Assembly: GCA_009704285.1 (NCBI GenBank)
Contig: WLEM01000004.1
Coordinates: forward strand, 1-13,126
Reading direction: 5' to 3'
DNA: 13,126 bases
DNA from: Actinomycetota bacterium
Lineage (GTDB): Bacteria > Actinomycetota > Actinomycetes > Nanopelagicales > Nanopelagicaceae
Shown here piece after piece: positions 1 to 7,882 of this stretch (within the stretch, counting starts at the first letter, position 1; every line of letters starts with the position of its first letter). The position numbers were made by a program, and so were the translations under genes. Under the pieces are notes generated by a model. The model did not search any database. It saw only the letters and a program-made list of their open reading frames with translations, and had not been told where the DNA came from.

Positions 1-72
1 ATATAAATCATCCACATCACTCATGAGCATCGGGCGTAAAACTAAACGCTCCGTTTCAATTCGTAGCGTCAT
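1..72 (-). CDS. GNAT-family N-acetyltransferase (RimJ/RimL-like), N-terminal fragment
   Basis: An ATG at 70-72 on the minus strand opens a frame that runs without a stop to the window edge, giving 24 residues that begin MTLRIETERLVLRP and end MSDVDDLY. The pattern I-x-T-E-R-L-x-L-R-P followed by an acidic D-x-x-D-L-Y stretch is the usual N-terminus of RimJ/RimL-type GNAT acetyltransferases, which transfer acetyl from acetyl-CoA to amines such as protein N-termini. The acetyl-CoA-binding motif lies outside the window, so substrate and activity cannot be judged. The start lies 4 nt beyond the smpB stop codon, so it is probably the next gene of the same operon. The call rests on a short but characteristic segment. 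Confidence 0.6.
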   Translation of the reverse strand, partial: MTLRIETERLVLRPMLMSDVDDLY

Positions 73-76
73 TTAT

Positions 77-556
77 TTAGTTAGATTTACCTGATCGGCG
101 ATTAGATACTTCGCGCTCGACTTCACGATTAGATTGGCGTTCCATCAATGTATTTCGCTTGTCATGTGCTTTCTTACCCTTTGCAACTGCAATCTCAACC
201 TTTGCTTTGCCATCTTTAAAGTAAAGTGAAAGGGGAATTAGGGTTAAACCACCTTGCTTAATCACACCTGAGATCTGAGCAATCTCTCGTTTGTGAAGAA
301 GTAATTTGCGATCTCGCCGTGGTGGATGATTTGTCCAAGAGCCTTGGTTGTACTCGGGAATATGAATACCACTTACCCAAATCTCACCATCTTTTGCCAT
401 TGCATAACCATCAGTTAATGAGGCCCGTCCTGCTCTTAAGGATTTAACCTCAGTGCCAGTTAGCACCAAGCCACACTCATAGACCTCTTCAATGAAGTAG
501 TCATGCCGGGCGCTTTTATTTTGGGCAATTATCTTCTTGCCTAACTCTTTGACCAC
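77..556 (-). CDS. smpB: SsrA-binding protein SmpB
   Basis: SmpB binds tmRNA and delivers it to ribosomes stalled on mRNAs lacking a stop codon, allowing trans-translation and tagging of the unfinished protein. The roughly 160-residue product has the family hallmarks: [14 protein letters not shown] near the N-terminus, [21 protein letters not shown], the [12 protein letters not shown] segment, and a basic tail beginning [12 protein letters not shown] that enters the decoding centre. The frame can start at TTG (560-562) or GTG (554-556). I prefer GTG because a GGGGG Shine-Dalgarno-like run (563-567) lies 6 nt upstream of it, whereas it directly touches the TTG. The protein is then 159 aa. The gene follows ftsX closely (35 nt) and precedes a GNAT gene by 4 nt. 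The tmRNA gene ssrA was not seen in the window. Confidence 0.96.
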   Translation of the reverse strand: MVKELGKKIIAQNKSARHDYFIEEVYECGLVLTGTEVKSLRAGRASLTDGYAMAKDGEIWVSGIHIPEYNQGSWTNHPPRRDRKLLLHKREIAQISGVIKQGGLTLIPLSLYFKDGKAKVEIAVAKGKKAHDKRNTLMERQSNREVEREVSNRRSGKSN

Positions 557-591
557 AAGCAACCCCCAATCTTTCAGTTGTGCGGAGGTGG

Positions 592-1494
592 TTAAACCTT
601 TAGATATTTACGCAAGGTGAGCACTGATGCTAACCCGGAAACAAGTAAACCTGTTAACAACAGCCAGGCACTTGCCACCCAAACATCACGCCAGGTGAAA
701 AACTGGGTGAAGGTTAAAAGAGGTGCCACCTTTGCATCCACCACCGCTTTAAATGCAGATAAAAATCCAGTTGAGACTAGCCAGCCAAATACGGCGGCAA
801 AGATACCCTCTAATAAAAATGGCAACTGAATTGAAAAGCTTGATGCACCAACTAACTTCATTACCCCAGTCTCCCGCCTTCTATTAAAGGCAGCTATTCG
901 CAGGGTGTTACTAATTAATAACGCAGCGGTTAATACTGATGCTGCACCGATTGCTAATGCACCATTTCGCAATACACCTAGTAATCCAAAAAACTTTTCT
1001 AAGATTGCCCGTTGATCCTGCACAATATCAACACCTGGCCGGCCGGCAAAGGCACTTTCAATAACTGCAAACTTAGTTGGATCTTTTAGTTTTACTCTAA
1101 ATGACTCCGGCAGCTGATCTGCTGTGACATTTTGCGCAATTGCTGAGCCTTCAAATCTTTCCTGAAAACGTTTGAATGCTTCAGTTTGTGATTCGTAGTA
1201 AACCTCTTGCACAACTGGAAGTGCTTGTAGGTCGCGCTGAATACCAATCTTCTGCTCTTGAGTAATTACACCATTTGCACATGATTGTCCTTCAGATAAG
1301 GATCCACAGAGAAATATTGAAACCTCAATCTTGTCATACCAATAATCCTTCATTACCCGCACCTGTGAGTTTGCTAGCAGGCCAATACCTAATAGTGACA
1401 AAGAGATGGCAACAGTAATTACCACTGCAAAGGTCATTGTTAGGTTTCGGCGCAGGCCGATACCGACCTCACTCATTACAAATTTAGCGCGCAT
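592..1494 (-). CDS. ftsX: Cell division protein FtsX (ABC transporter-like membrane subunit)
   Basis: FtsX is the membrane half of the FtsEX complex, which couples ATP hydrolysis at the septum to activation of extracellular peptidoglycan hydrolases (RipC in mycobacteria). The 300-aa product has the expected layout: a short cytoplasmic N-terminus, a first membrane segment at about 20-42, an extracellular domain at about 43-168, then three C-terminal membrane segments near 176-203, 222-248 and 270-292. The cytoplasmic loop [14 protein letters not shown] (about 205-218), which contacts FtsE in this family, is clear. The extracellular domain carries two cysteines, C63 and C72, within [10 protein letters not shown], possibly a disulfide. 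The ATG start follows the ftsE stop by 29 nt. In many actinobacteria a peptidase gene lies between ftsX and smpB; here they are nearly contiguous. Confidence 0.96.
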   Translation of the reverse strand: MRAKFVMSEVGIGLRRNLTMTFAVVITVAISLSLLGIGLLANSQVRVMKDYWYDKIEVSIFLCGSLSEGQSCANGVITQEQKIGIQRDLQALPVVQEVYYESQTEAFKRFQERFEGSAIAQNVTADQLPESFRVKLKDPTKFAVIESAFAGRPGVDIVQDQRAILEKFFGLLGVLRNGALAIGAASVLTAALLISNTLRIAAFNRRRETGVMKLVGASSFSIQLPFLLEGIFAAVFGWLVSTGFLSAFKAVVDAKVAPLLTFTQFFTWRDVWVASAWLLLTGLLVSGLASVLTLRKYLKV

Positions 1495-1523
1495 TTGGTA
1501 ACCCTATCTTTTTCATCTTAGCT

Positions 1524-2213
1524 TTAACCGGTATAGCCATAGACACCACGAGCCTGATCGCGGATTACATGGCCACCTTCTAATTCAATTACTCGCTTTC
1601 GCATTTGGTCGACAATTCCAGCATCATGAGTTGCCATTACAACTGTGGTGCCCTCTCGATTGATGCGATCTAGTAATTTCATAATGCCAACTGAGGTAGC
1701 TGGATCTAAATTTCCAGTTGGCTCATCGGCAATCAAAATTGTGGGACGAGATACATAAGCTCTAGCAATGGCAACTCGTTGTTGCTCACCACCTGATAAC
1801 TCACTTGGTTTTCGATCACTCTTTTCTTCAAGTCCGACTAACTCCAAAACCTCTGGTACATCTCTTGCTATTTGCTTCTTTGAATACCCTAAGACGTGCA
1901 GAGTGAAGGCAACATTTTCAGCAACAGTCTTATTAGGTAGCAATCTAAAATCTTGGAAAACTGTTCCCACCTGCCGGCGCAACTCTGGCACCTTATGGTT
2001 TGCTAAATTATTTAAATCTTTTCCTGCCACATGAATCACACCTGAGCTTGGCCGCTCTTCTCGCAGTACTAATCTTAAAAAGGTTGATTTTCCAGAACCA
2101 GATAAACCAACTAAGAAAACAAACTCACCCTTTGCAATCTCTAGGTTAACCCCATCTAGTGCAGCTTTATCTTGTTTGGGATAGAGCTTTGTGACATTCT
2201 CAAAACGAATCAA
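1524..2213 (-). CDS. ftsE: Cell division ATP-binding protein FtsE
   Basis: FtsE is the cytoplasmic ATPase of FtsEX, acting with FtsX (encoded immediately downstream) at the division site. All ABC motifs are present: Walker [10 protein letters not shown] (about 36-44), Q-loop Q87 in [18 protein letters not shown], signature LSGGEQQR (about 139-146), Walker B ILIADEP followed by TGNLD, and the H-loop histidine in ATHD. The frame opens at TTG 2217-2219, but an AAGGGG Shine-Dalgarno (2222-2227) sits only 2 nt from that codon and 8 nt from a second TTG at 2211-2213. The second start gives the usual family N-terminus [11 protein letters not shown] and 229 aa, so I chose it. The preceding gap to prfB is about 120 nt, so ftsEX may have its own promoter, though I could not identify convincing -35/-10 boxes. 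Confidence 0.95.
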   Translation of the reverse strand: MIRFENVTKLYPKQDKAALDGVNLEIAKGEFVFLVGLSGSGKSTFLRLVLREERPSSGVIHVAGKDLNNLANHKVPELRRQVGTVFQDFRLLPNKTVAENVAFTLHVLGYSKKQIARDVPEVLELVGLEEKSDRKPSELSGGEQQRVAIARAYVSRPTILIADEPTGNLDPATSVGIMKLLDRINREGTTVVMATHDAGIVDQMRKRVIELEGGHVIRDQARGVYGYTG

Positions 2214-2340
2214 AATCAAAACCCCTTAAGGTGAGTGCGCTGATCAACTAGTGCTAGTTTAGATAAGCAACCACAATTAATTGGTGATTTAATGCTGATT
2301 TTTGCAATATAAAACTGAGAATTTACGCTTGCCTGTGAGA

Positions 2341-3447
2341 TTACTCGCGCCCCTTGCGCCATTTAATACCTGCCTCAATAAATCCATCCAAATCACCATC
2401 TAAAACGGAAGATGGATTTCCAACTTCAAAATTTGTCCGCAGATCTTTCACCATTTGATATGGAGCAAGTACATAAGATCTCATTTGATTTCCCCAAGAG
2501 CCAGAGTTATCACCCTTTAGTGCATCCATTTTGGCGCGCTCTTCTAGTCGACGTCGTTCTAATAATTTAGATTGCAAAACTGCCATTGCTGTTGCACGGT
2601 TTTGAATTTGAGATCTTTCATTTTGGCAGGAGACAACAATTCCAGATGGTGTGTGGGTAATTCTTACCGCTGAATCGGTGGTGTTAACACCTTGACCACC
2701 AGGGCCAGATGAGCGATAAACATCTACCCTTAAGTCTTTTTCTTCAATCTCAATATGATCACTTTGCTCAACTACTGGCACAACTTCAACACCAGCAAAG
2801 GATGTGTGGCGGCGAGATTGGGAATCAAAGGGTGAGATACGAACTAGTCGATGTGTTCCCTGCTCTACCGAAAGTCTGCCGTAAGCATAGGGGGCAGAAA
2901 TTCTAAAAGTTGTTGATTTAATACCAGCCTCTTCAGCATATGAGGTCTCTAGCACATCTATTTTGTAATTGTGGCGTTCACAAAATCTAAAGTACATCCG
3001 CATCAACATTTGTGCCCAATCAGCTGCTTCTACTCCCCCAGCCTCTGATCTAATGGTCATCAGTGCATCACGTTCGTCATACTCACCACTTAATAATGTC
3101 TGCACCTCAAGATCATTAATGACTTGAGTTAACTCATCTAACTCTTTATCAACCTCTTTAAATGCGGATGCCTTATCACTTTCACTTGCTGATAGCTCAA
3201 CCATTACTGGCAGATCATTTAATCTACTTCGAATTGAACTGATTTTATTTATCGTTGATTGCGCTCTAGATAATTTACTTGTAATCACCTGAGCTGCTTG
3301 GGGGTCATCCCAAAGATTTGGCACACTAGCTTGGGCTTCAAGTTCGGCAGCATTCTCTATTAACTTCGGTAGGTTTAAAACCTGCTCAATTGATTTAAGG
3401 GTGATATCAATCTTGTTGATCTCATCTTGATAATCCCGGGTAGCCAT
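2341..3447 (-). CDS. prfB: Peptide chain release factor 2 (RF2)
   Basis: RF2 recognises UAA and UGA stop codons in the ribosomal A site and triggers peptide release. The 368-aa protein has an N-terminal helical domain (about 1-110), the PCRF domain, the RF2-specific stop-codon tripeptide SPF (about 205-207, in [15 protein letters not shown]), and the catalytic GGQ loop at about 250-252 in [22 protein letters not shown]1 has PxT in place of SPF, so this is RF2. The whole protein is encoded in one uninterrupted frame from ATG 3445-3447, so the programmed +1 frameshift found in many bacterial prfB genes is absent, as is common in Actinobacteria. It begins 14 nt after the last pilin-like gene and has no obvious Shine-Dalgarno, suggesting translational coupling to that gene. 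Confidence 0.97.
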   Translation of the reverse strand: MATRDYQDEINKIDITLKSIEQVLNLPKLIENAAELEAQASVPNLWDDPQAAQVITSKLSRAQSTINKISSIRSRLNDLPVMVELSASESDKASAFKEVDKELDELTQVINDLEVQTLLSGEYDERDALMTIRSEAGGVEAADWAQMLMRMYFRFCERHNYKIDVLETSYAEEAGIKSTTFRISAPYAYGRLSVEQGTHRLVRISPFDSQSRRHTSFAGVEVVPVVEQSDHIEIEEKDLRVDVYRSSGPGGQGVNTTDSAVRITHTPSGIVVSCQNERSQIQNRATAMAVLQSKLLERRRLEERAKMDALKGDNSGSWGNQMRSYVLAPYQMVKDLRTNFEVGNPSSVLDGDLDGFIEAGIKWRKGRE

Positions 3448-3461
3448 AGGGCAAGGGTAAT

Positions 3462-3932
3462 CTAATTAGGGATGTATACCGAACTTGCGCCAACTTGAGT
3501 GGAGATTATCAATCTATTTAACGCAACAGATTCCATAAATGGTATCTGAATTGGCATATTACCTGCGATCGAAACTTGAGCAGATACTTCATATAGTTCA
3601 CAATTAAAGTGATCTACTTTGATTTTTTTCTCATGCAATCTGAGTTGATTTATCAATAGATAAAACTTGGCTTGAGCTGCAAAACAATCTAGCGGCACCC
3701 GTTTATCTCTACTAAATCTATTTACCTCGGCGTAGTAGGCAAGTGAGTTTATTGATTGGGCAGATTTATTAATCGCACCTTCGGCAAGATTGGTTAATTG
3801 CTTTTTAACTGAGTAAGCAGAGGCAACATTTATCGATATAAAGGTTAGTGTCATGGCAAGTAGAAAAAAGCCAAATGAAAGTGGGATCAATGAGCCACGG
3901 CTTTTACCAAAAATTATCTTTGCTATCGCCAT
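3462..3932 (-). CDS. TadE/TadG-like pseudopilin or pilus-assembly membrane protein
   Basis: A 156-aa protein with a basic N-terminus ([13 protein letters not shown]) followed by one long hydrophobic helix (about 14-40) and then a predicted exported domain, including two cysteines near C83 and C110. This is the architecture of actinobacterial TadG-like or 'secretion neighbourhood TadE-like' proteins (Rv3654c type), minor components of Tad/Flp pilus loci. The pilin-type glutamate at +5 after the glycine is absent, as is common for TadG-like members. It is the fourth of four overlapping or abutting pilin-like genes: its ATG overlaps the previous gene by 10 nt, and prfB starts 14 nt after its TAG stop. 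The family call rests on architecture and context, because sequence identity in this group is low. Confidence 0.65.
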   Translation of the reverse strand: MAIAKIIFGKSRGSLIPLSFGFFLLAMTLTFISINVASAYSVKKQLTNLAEGAINKSAQSINSLAYYAEVNRFSRDKRVPLDCFAAQAKFYLLINQLRLHEKKIKVDHFNCELYEVSAQVSIAGNMPIQIPFMESVALNRLIISTQVGASSVYIPN

Positions 3933-4327
3933 AGATCTACATACTCACTAACTGATGCCTTTTCATTTTTGCCTACGGTGATAGTTGCAGTGACCATATT
4001 TCCAGGAGAAAAACATGGGTAGAAGCTGCAGGAGATATCTAATTCAATCTGCCGCATTTGATTACCACTTACTGATCGCTTTGATTTATAGATCTCTACT
4101 ACTTGGTAGGCCCTGGCCATTGCTAAATCCGCACTTGGTGAAGTAACAAAGGCTCGCACCGTCTGTCTGGCTAGGTTTTCACTCTCTGAGATCGCAAGAG
4201 TCTTACTGGAAACAGTTGTAATTAAAATTAAAAAGGCGGTGAAAAAGGGCAGAGTGAAGATAACAAACTCTGCAGTTGCTGAGCCGTTATCTGATTTTTT
4301 TAAAAACTTAATTAGTAGAGTCTTCAT
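3923..4327 (-). CDS. TadE-like minor pilin (prepilin-type signal)
   Basis: A 134-aa protein whose N-terminus reads as a prepilin: positively charged leader KFLKKSDNG, then SATAEFVIFTLPFF and a hydrophobic helix up to about residue 44. After the glycine the fifth residue is glutamate followed by phenylalanine, which matches the cleavage rule for type IV/Flp prepilin peptidases and the TadE consensus. The remainder is a small extracytoplasmic domain with two cysteines (C100 and C105 in DISCSFYPCF), probably a short disulfide loop. TadE-type pseudopilins belong to Tad pilus machines, where they assist assembly or adhesion. The gene overlaps its upstream neighbour by 20 nt and its downstream neighbour by 10 nt, so translation is likely coupled. 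The peptidase TadV/CpaA is not encoded in the window. Confidence 0.75.
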   Translation of the reverse strand: MKTLLIKFLKKSDNGSATAEFVIFTLPFFTAFLILITTVSSKTLAISESENLARQTVRAFVTSPSADLAMARAYQVVEIYKSKRSVSGNQMRQIELDISCSFYPCFSPGNMVTATITVGKNEKASVSEYVDLWR

Positions 4328-4631
4328 CTACTGCAATTGCCACTACTTTCTTACCTGAAAAATTGCCAAAATCAATAAACTTTTTGATTTCACTCTTTTC
4401 TTCAATAACTAATACGGAGCCACCACCAATTAGTGGGTATCTCACATACTCATCCCCTGAGCCAGTAATTGCTGTGGTTGCTAACTCTCCTTGATTTAAA
4501 TTGGTTGAACGCATGACATTGAATTGCATAAAGATCAGTTGAAACATCACTAAAAATACAAAAACCTGCGGGAGTATGGTTAGTAGTGATTCAACTGATC
4601 CGCGGTGCTGGGCAAGTAATAGCTTGCGCAA
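4308..4631 (-). CDS. Small TadE-like membrane protein
   Basis: A 107-aa protein starting at TTG (4629-4631) directly after the TAG stop of the previous gene, so the ribosome probably re-initiates. The N-terminus MRKLLLAQHRGSVESLLTI leads into a hydrophobic helix (about 13-38, rich in V, F, L and M), followed by a soluble domain of about 65 residues with no recognised motif. The R-G-S-x-E pattern before the helix resembles TadE proteins, but the glutamate is at +3 after the glycine rather than +5, so peptidase cleavage is uncertain. Its place between two other pilin-like genes supports a role in the same Tad-like structure. No alternative start retains the hydrophobic helix. Confidence 0.6.
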   Translation of the reverse strand: MRKLLLAQHRGSVESLLTILPQVFVFLVMFQLIFMQFNVMRSTNLNQGELATTAITGSGDEYVRYPLIGGGSVLVIEEKSEIKKFIDFGNFSGKKVVAIAVDEDSTN

Positions 4632-4844
4632 CTACCTGATACCGCCCATTGCATCCAATGAGTTGCGCAAGATTGTGGTTAGTTTTGGCGCAGCGATTGA
4701 CCAGATGCCAGTAACCAAAGCAGTGGTCATAAGTACTACTAATACCCAGCCAGGCACATCTCCGCGACTGTCGCTCTTAATAAAAGCAGCAGCTTTAGAT
4801 TTTAACAAGAGATTTAGACGAATAATTTGCATTGTTAGATTCAT
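4632..4844 (-). CDS. Small Flp/Tad-cluster membrane protein
   Basis: A 70-aa protein with a central RGDVPGWVLVVLMTTALV segment followed by an amphipathic tail (APKLTTILRNSLDAM). Small single-helix proteins with this R-G-D-V-P-G-W-V-L motif occur beside TadE genes in actinobacteria and may be Flp-like structural or adaptor subunits. I recognise the pattern but know no assigned function. It begins at ATG 4842-4844 with a GGAG Shine-Dalgarno (4849-4852) 4 nt upstream, and is the first gene of the minus-strand run. A TATAGT hexamer at 4871-4876 (minus strand) could be its -10 box, but no good -35 accompanies it. A second ATG four codons in is possible. TadA, TadB and TadC are not encoded upstream, where these motor genes would usually be found. 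Confidence 0.6.
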   Translation of the reverse strand: MNLTMQIIRLNLLLKSKAAAFIKSDSRGDVPGWVLVVLMTTALVTGIWSIAAPKLTTILRNSLDAMGGIR

Positions 4845-4944
4845 ATAGCTCCAAAAGTTTGTGTTTGGAAACTATAAAGAAAAAAGTGTTAGTAATGCAT
4901 AAAAGATAAAAACTGTGGATTACTAGCGGTAAATCTACTTACTG

Positions 4945-6282
4945 CTAGAGACCGATCTCAGTCAGTGACTTAGATAGTAACTCTAAGCCTAACTTGGCAT
5001 CACTTTCAGAGATATTGCATGGTGGCACCATGTGAATTCGGTTGAAGTTATTAAATGGCATCAAACCATTTTTCTTGCAAGTTGCCACAATCTCATTCAT
5101 CTTTGGACTAGATGCACCATATGGCGCAAGTGGTTCACGAGTCTTTCTATCGGTGACCATATCTACTCCCCAGAAAACACCTGCGCCTCTAATATCGCCA
5201 ATTACCTGATGTTTTTTCGCTAACTCACTTAATCCAGGTCCAAGTATTTTCTCACCAATACTGGCAGCATTTTCTACCATCTTCTCACTCTTCATTACAT
5301 CAATAGTTGCAACTGCAGTAGCGCAAGCCAGTGGATGACCTGAATAGGTAAGCCCACCTGGGAATACTCGCTCATCAAATGTTTTCGCAATTTTTTCTGG
5401 AATTATCACGCCTCCAAGTGGCACATAACCTGAGGTAACACCCTTAGCAAAGACAATTAAATCAGGGGTTGATTTAGAGTGCTGGAAACCAAACCATTTA
5501 CCAGTTCTACCAAAGCCCGACATAACCTCATCAGCAATCCAAAGAATTTCATACTTGTCACAAAGTGCTCGCAAGCCATCTAGATATCCTGCAGGTGGCA
5601 CTAACACACCAGCTGTTCCTGGTACTGACTCAATTACGATTGCCGCAATTGTCTTTGGACCTTCAAAAATAATTGTTTGCTCTAAATGCTCAAGTGCTCG
5701 CTGACACTCCTCTTCCTGATTTGTTGCCCAGAAAGCGGTGCGATAAAGATATGGACCCCAGAAGTGCACATGTCCATAACCAAACTCATTTGGAAATCTT
5801 CTTGGATCACCAGTTGCATTAATCGCAGAGCCTGTATTGCCATGATAAGAGCGATAGGTAGATAAAACTTTGTGCTTGTTGGTGTGAAGTCTGGCCATTC
5901 GGATCGCATTCTCTATGCCATCGGCGCCACCGTTTGTAAAGAAAACCTTTTTAAAGCTATCACCTGCCACCTCAGTGATGCGCTTTGCTGCTTCATTTCT
6001 TGCCTCATTGGCATGTTGTGGTGCCACAGTTGCAAGCACATCAGCTTGCTCTTTGATTGCTGCAATTACCTTTGGATGTTGATGGCCAATATTTGTAAAA
6101 ACTAATTGACATGAAAAATCTAAGTACTTCTTGCCATTGAAATCCCAAAAGTATGAACCGGCGCCGCCGGCAACTGTCATTGGTGTGATCTGCCCCTGTG
6201 CTGACCAAGAGTGGAATACATATGCACGGTCATCAGCAAAAACCTTTGCTGCCTTATCTGGGTTGTTCTCTGGGGTACTCAC
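4945..6282 (-). CDS. Class III PLP-dependent aminotransferase (omega-amino acid:pyruvate type)
   Basis: A 445-aa fold type I, class III aminotransferase. Visible landmarks are the PLP-phosphate loop TNGGADGIENAIRMAR (about 116-131), the pyridine-nitrogen aspartate D251 in IADEVMSGFGRTG, the Schiff-base lysine K280 in FAKGVTSGYVPLGG, and T312 in the GGLTYSGHPLACA segment. The N-terminal HSWSAQGQ and YFWDFNGKKYLDF segments resemble taurine/beta-alanine/putrescine:pyruvate aminotransferases, which move a terminal amino group onto pyruvate. The exact substrate cannot be read from sequence. It starts at GTG (6280-6282) with GGGAG 4 nt upstream. It is transcribed divergently from mmsA, whose product could consume a malonate-semialdehyde product. 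A member acting on GABA or another omega-amine is a reasonable alternative. Confidence 0.85.
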   Translation of the reverse strand: MSTPENNPDKAAKVFADDRAYVFHSWSAQGQITPMTVAGGAGSYFWDFNGKKYLDFSCQLVFTNIGHQHPKVIAAIKEQADVLATVAPQHANEARNEAAKRITEVAGDSFKKVFFTNGGADGIENAIRMARLHTNKHKVLSTYRSYHGNTGSAINATGDPRRFPNEFGYGHVHFWGPYLYRTAFWATNQEEECQRALEHLEQTIIFEGPKTIAAIVIESVPGTAGVLVPPAGYLDGLRALCDKYEILWIADEVMSGFGRTGKWFGFQHSKSTPDLIVFAKGVTSGYVPLGGVIIPEKIAKTFDERVFPGGLTYSGHPLACATAVATIDVMKSEKMVENAASIGEKILGPGLSELAKKHQVIGDIRGAGVFWGVDMVTDRKTREPLAPYGASSPKMNEIVATCKKNGLMPFNNFNRIHMVPPCNISESDAKLGLELLSKSLTEIGL

Positions 6283-6329
6283 TTTGCTCCCTGGTTTGTT
6301 GGCCTGAATTGATACCCCAATCTAATCAC

Positions 6330-6352
6330 TTCCTACGGTTTTTTGGTAGGAA
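6330..6352. promoter_or_regulatory. Candidate operator: dyad TTCCTAC-N9-GTAGGAA
   Basis: Perfect 7-bp inverted arms at 6330-6336 and 6346-6352 are separated by 9 bases rich in T. The dyad lies near the middle of the 114-bp region between the divergent aminotransferase (GTG at 6282) and mmsA (ATG at 6397). Arm length and centre-to-centre spacing of about 16 bp suit a dimeric helix-turn-helix regulator contacting successive major grooves. A TAAATT hexamer at 6371-6376 is a weak candidate -10 for mmsA. No regulator gene is adjacent. A terminator is unlikely, because the T-run is in the loop rather than after the stem. Confidence 0.4.
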
Positions 6353-6396
6353 AGGGTAATTTCATAGCGGTAAATTCTTTGAGGTATGGTTGGGAT

Positions 6397-7881
6397 ATGG
6401 AAACTATTTCACACTGGATAAATAACCAACTTTCAACTGAAAAATCAGAGCGCACTGGTGATGTATATAACCCGGCGACCGGCCAAATAAGTGCCAAGGT
6501 AAATTTTGCAACAAGTGCAACTATTGATGCTGCAGTAGATGTGGCTACAAAAGCTTTTGAAACTTGGCGCCATAGCTCACTGACTAAGCGAACCCAGGTG
6601 CTTTTTGCGTTTCGTGAATTAGTAAATCAAAATAAAGAGCAAATAGCCGCCTTAATTACCAAGGAGCATGGCAAAGTTTTAAGTGATGCCTTTGGTGAGG
6701 TAACACGTGGACTTGAGGTAGTTGAGTTTGCCTGCGGAATCCCTCATCTACTTAAGGGCGGTTTTTCTGAAGAGGTTTCAACTGGCGTAGATGTTTACTC
6801 AATTCGTCAGCCGCTAGGACCGGTTGCGGTAATTTCACCATTTAATTTTCCAGCCATGGTGCCTATGTGGTTTTTCCCAATTGCAATCGCATGCGGCAAC
6901 ACAGTAATTGTTAAGCCAAGTGAGAAAGATCCAAGTGCAATTATGTTTGTTGCCCAATTACTCAAAGATGCTGGATTACCAGATGGTGTCTTTAACGTAG
7001 TACATGGCGATAAGGTCGCAGTTGATGCGCTGCTGACACATCCTGGAATTAAATCAGTTTCATTTGTTGGCTCAACTCCAATTGCAAAGTATGTGTATGA
7101 GACTGGCACAAAGGCTGGCAAGCGAGTGCAGGCATTGGGTGGGGCAAAAAACCACATGATTGTTCTGCCAGATGCTGATTTAGAGTTAGCTGCAGATGCA
7201 GCAATTAATGCCGGCTTTGGTTCAGCAGGTGAAAGATGTATGGCGATCTCAGCGATTGTTGCGGTGGAGCCAATTGCTGATAAATTAATTGAGAAGATAA
7301 CTCAACGAGCAAATAAGATTAAAACTGGTGATGGCACAAAGGGTGCTGACATGGGTCCACTTGTTACTAAGGTGCACCGAGACAAAGTCGCCTCTTACAT
7401 CGCAGCTGGTGAAAAAGAGGGTGCCAAGATTGTTTTTGATGGCCGAAAAGTTGAAGTAGACGGCGAAGGTTTTTGGCTTGGGCCAACCTTGTTTGATCAG
7501 GTTAAGCCAAGTATGAGTATCTATCAGGAAGAGATATTTGGACCAGTACTTAGCGTTATTAGAGTTAAAAGCTATGACGAGGCATTAAAGCTGGTCAACA
7601 ATCATCAATATGGAAATGGCACTGCCATATTCACCAATGATGGTGGAGCTGCAAGACGATTCCAAAATGAGGTTGAGGTTGGCATGGTTGGTATCAATGT
7701 GCCAATTCCAGTGCCAATGGCTTACTTCTCATTTGGTGGCTGGAAGAACTCATTATTTGGTGATTCACATGCACATGGAACTGAAGGGGTTCACTTCTTT
7801 ACCCGCGGCAAGGTTGTTACTAGTCGTTGGTTAGATCCAAGCCATGGTGGAATTAATTTAGGTTTCCCACAAAACACCTAA
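6397..7881 (+). CDS. mmsA: CoA-acylating methylmalonate-semialdehyde dehydrogenase (MmsA/IolA type)
   Basis: The protein belongs to the aldehyde dehydrogenase superfamily branch that oxidises methylmalonate semialdehyde or malonate semialdehyde with NAD and CoA, giving propionyl-CoA or acetyl-CoA plus CO2. From the ATG at 6397 it is 494 aa, the usual length, and begins METISHWINNQ; an in-frame upstream ATG at 6343 would add 18 atypical residues and falls inside the candidate operator. Key features are the oxyanion asparagine in SPFNFPAMVPMW (about N150), nucleotide-binding FVGSTPIAKY, the catalytic cysteine C281 in GSAGERCMAIS, and LGGAKNHM. In that last motif hydrolytic aldehyde dehydrogenases carry a general-base glutamate before L-G-G; here it is alanine, consistent with a CoA-acylating enzyme. 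No inositol (iol) or valine-degradation genes accompany it; the two flanking aminotransferases are its likely suppliers. Confidence 0.92.
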   Translation: METISHWINNQLSTEKSERTGDVYNPATGQISAKVNFATSATIDAAVDVATKAFETWRHSSLTKRTQVLFAFRELVNQNKEQIAALITKEHGKVLSDAFGEVTRGLEVVEFACGIPHLLKGGFSEEVSTGVDVYSIRQPLGPVAVISPFNFPAMVPMWFFPIAIACGNTVIVKPSEKDPSAIMFVAQLLKDAGLPDGVFNVVHGDKVAVDALLTHPGIKSVSFVGSTPIAKYVYETGTKAGKRVQALGGAKNHMIVLPDADLELAADAAINAGFGSAGERCMAISAIVAVEPIADKLIEKITQRANKIKTGDGTKGADMGPLVTKVHRDKVASYIAAGEKEGAKIVFDGRKVEVDGEGFWLGPTLFDQVKPSMSIYQEEIFGPVLSVIRVKSYDEALKLVNNHQYGNGTAIFTNDGGAARRFQNEVEVGMVGINVPIPVPMAYFSFGGWKNSLFGDSHAHGTEGVHFFTRGKVVTSRWLDPSHGGINLGFPQNT

Positions 7882-7882
7882 G

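Noticed and set aside
2220..2340. Searched the prfB-ftsE gap for a promoter, small RNA or tRNA
   Set aside because: It is AT-rich with scattered TTG and TAT motifs but no -35/-10 pair with acceptable spacing and no cloverleaf or strong hairpin.
4905..4947. Possible terminator after the first aminotransferase (stem arms 4924-4932 and 4939-4947)
   Set aside because: On the transcribed strand the 9-bp stem has an A-C mismatch, is AT-rich, and the nearest T-run is about 10 nt downstream, so it does not make a convincing intrinsic terminator.
5872..6105. Open frame on the plus strand inside the aminotransferase, and similar opposite-strand frames at 617-829, 1768-2034, 2709-2906, 4576-4848, 6807-7157, 8217-8507, 9145-9381, 11734-11952 and 12716-13075
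   Set aside because: Each lies mainly over a well-supported gene on the other strand, shows no recognisable domain and has atypical composition.
6343..6396. Upstream in-frame ATG giving mmsA an 18-residue N-terminal extension
   Set aside because: The extension is not typical of MmsA, starts within the loop of the candidate operator, and the ATG at 6397 gives the usual family length.
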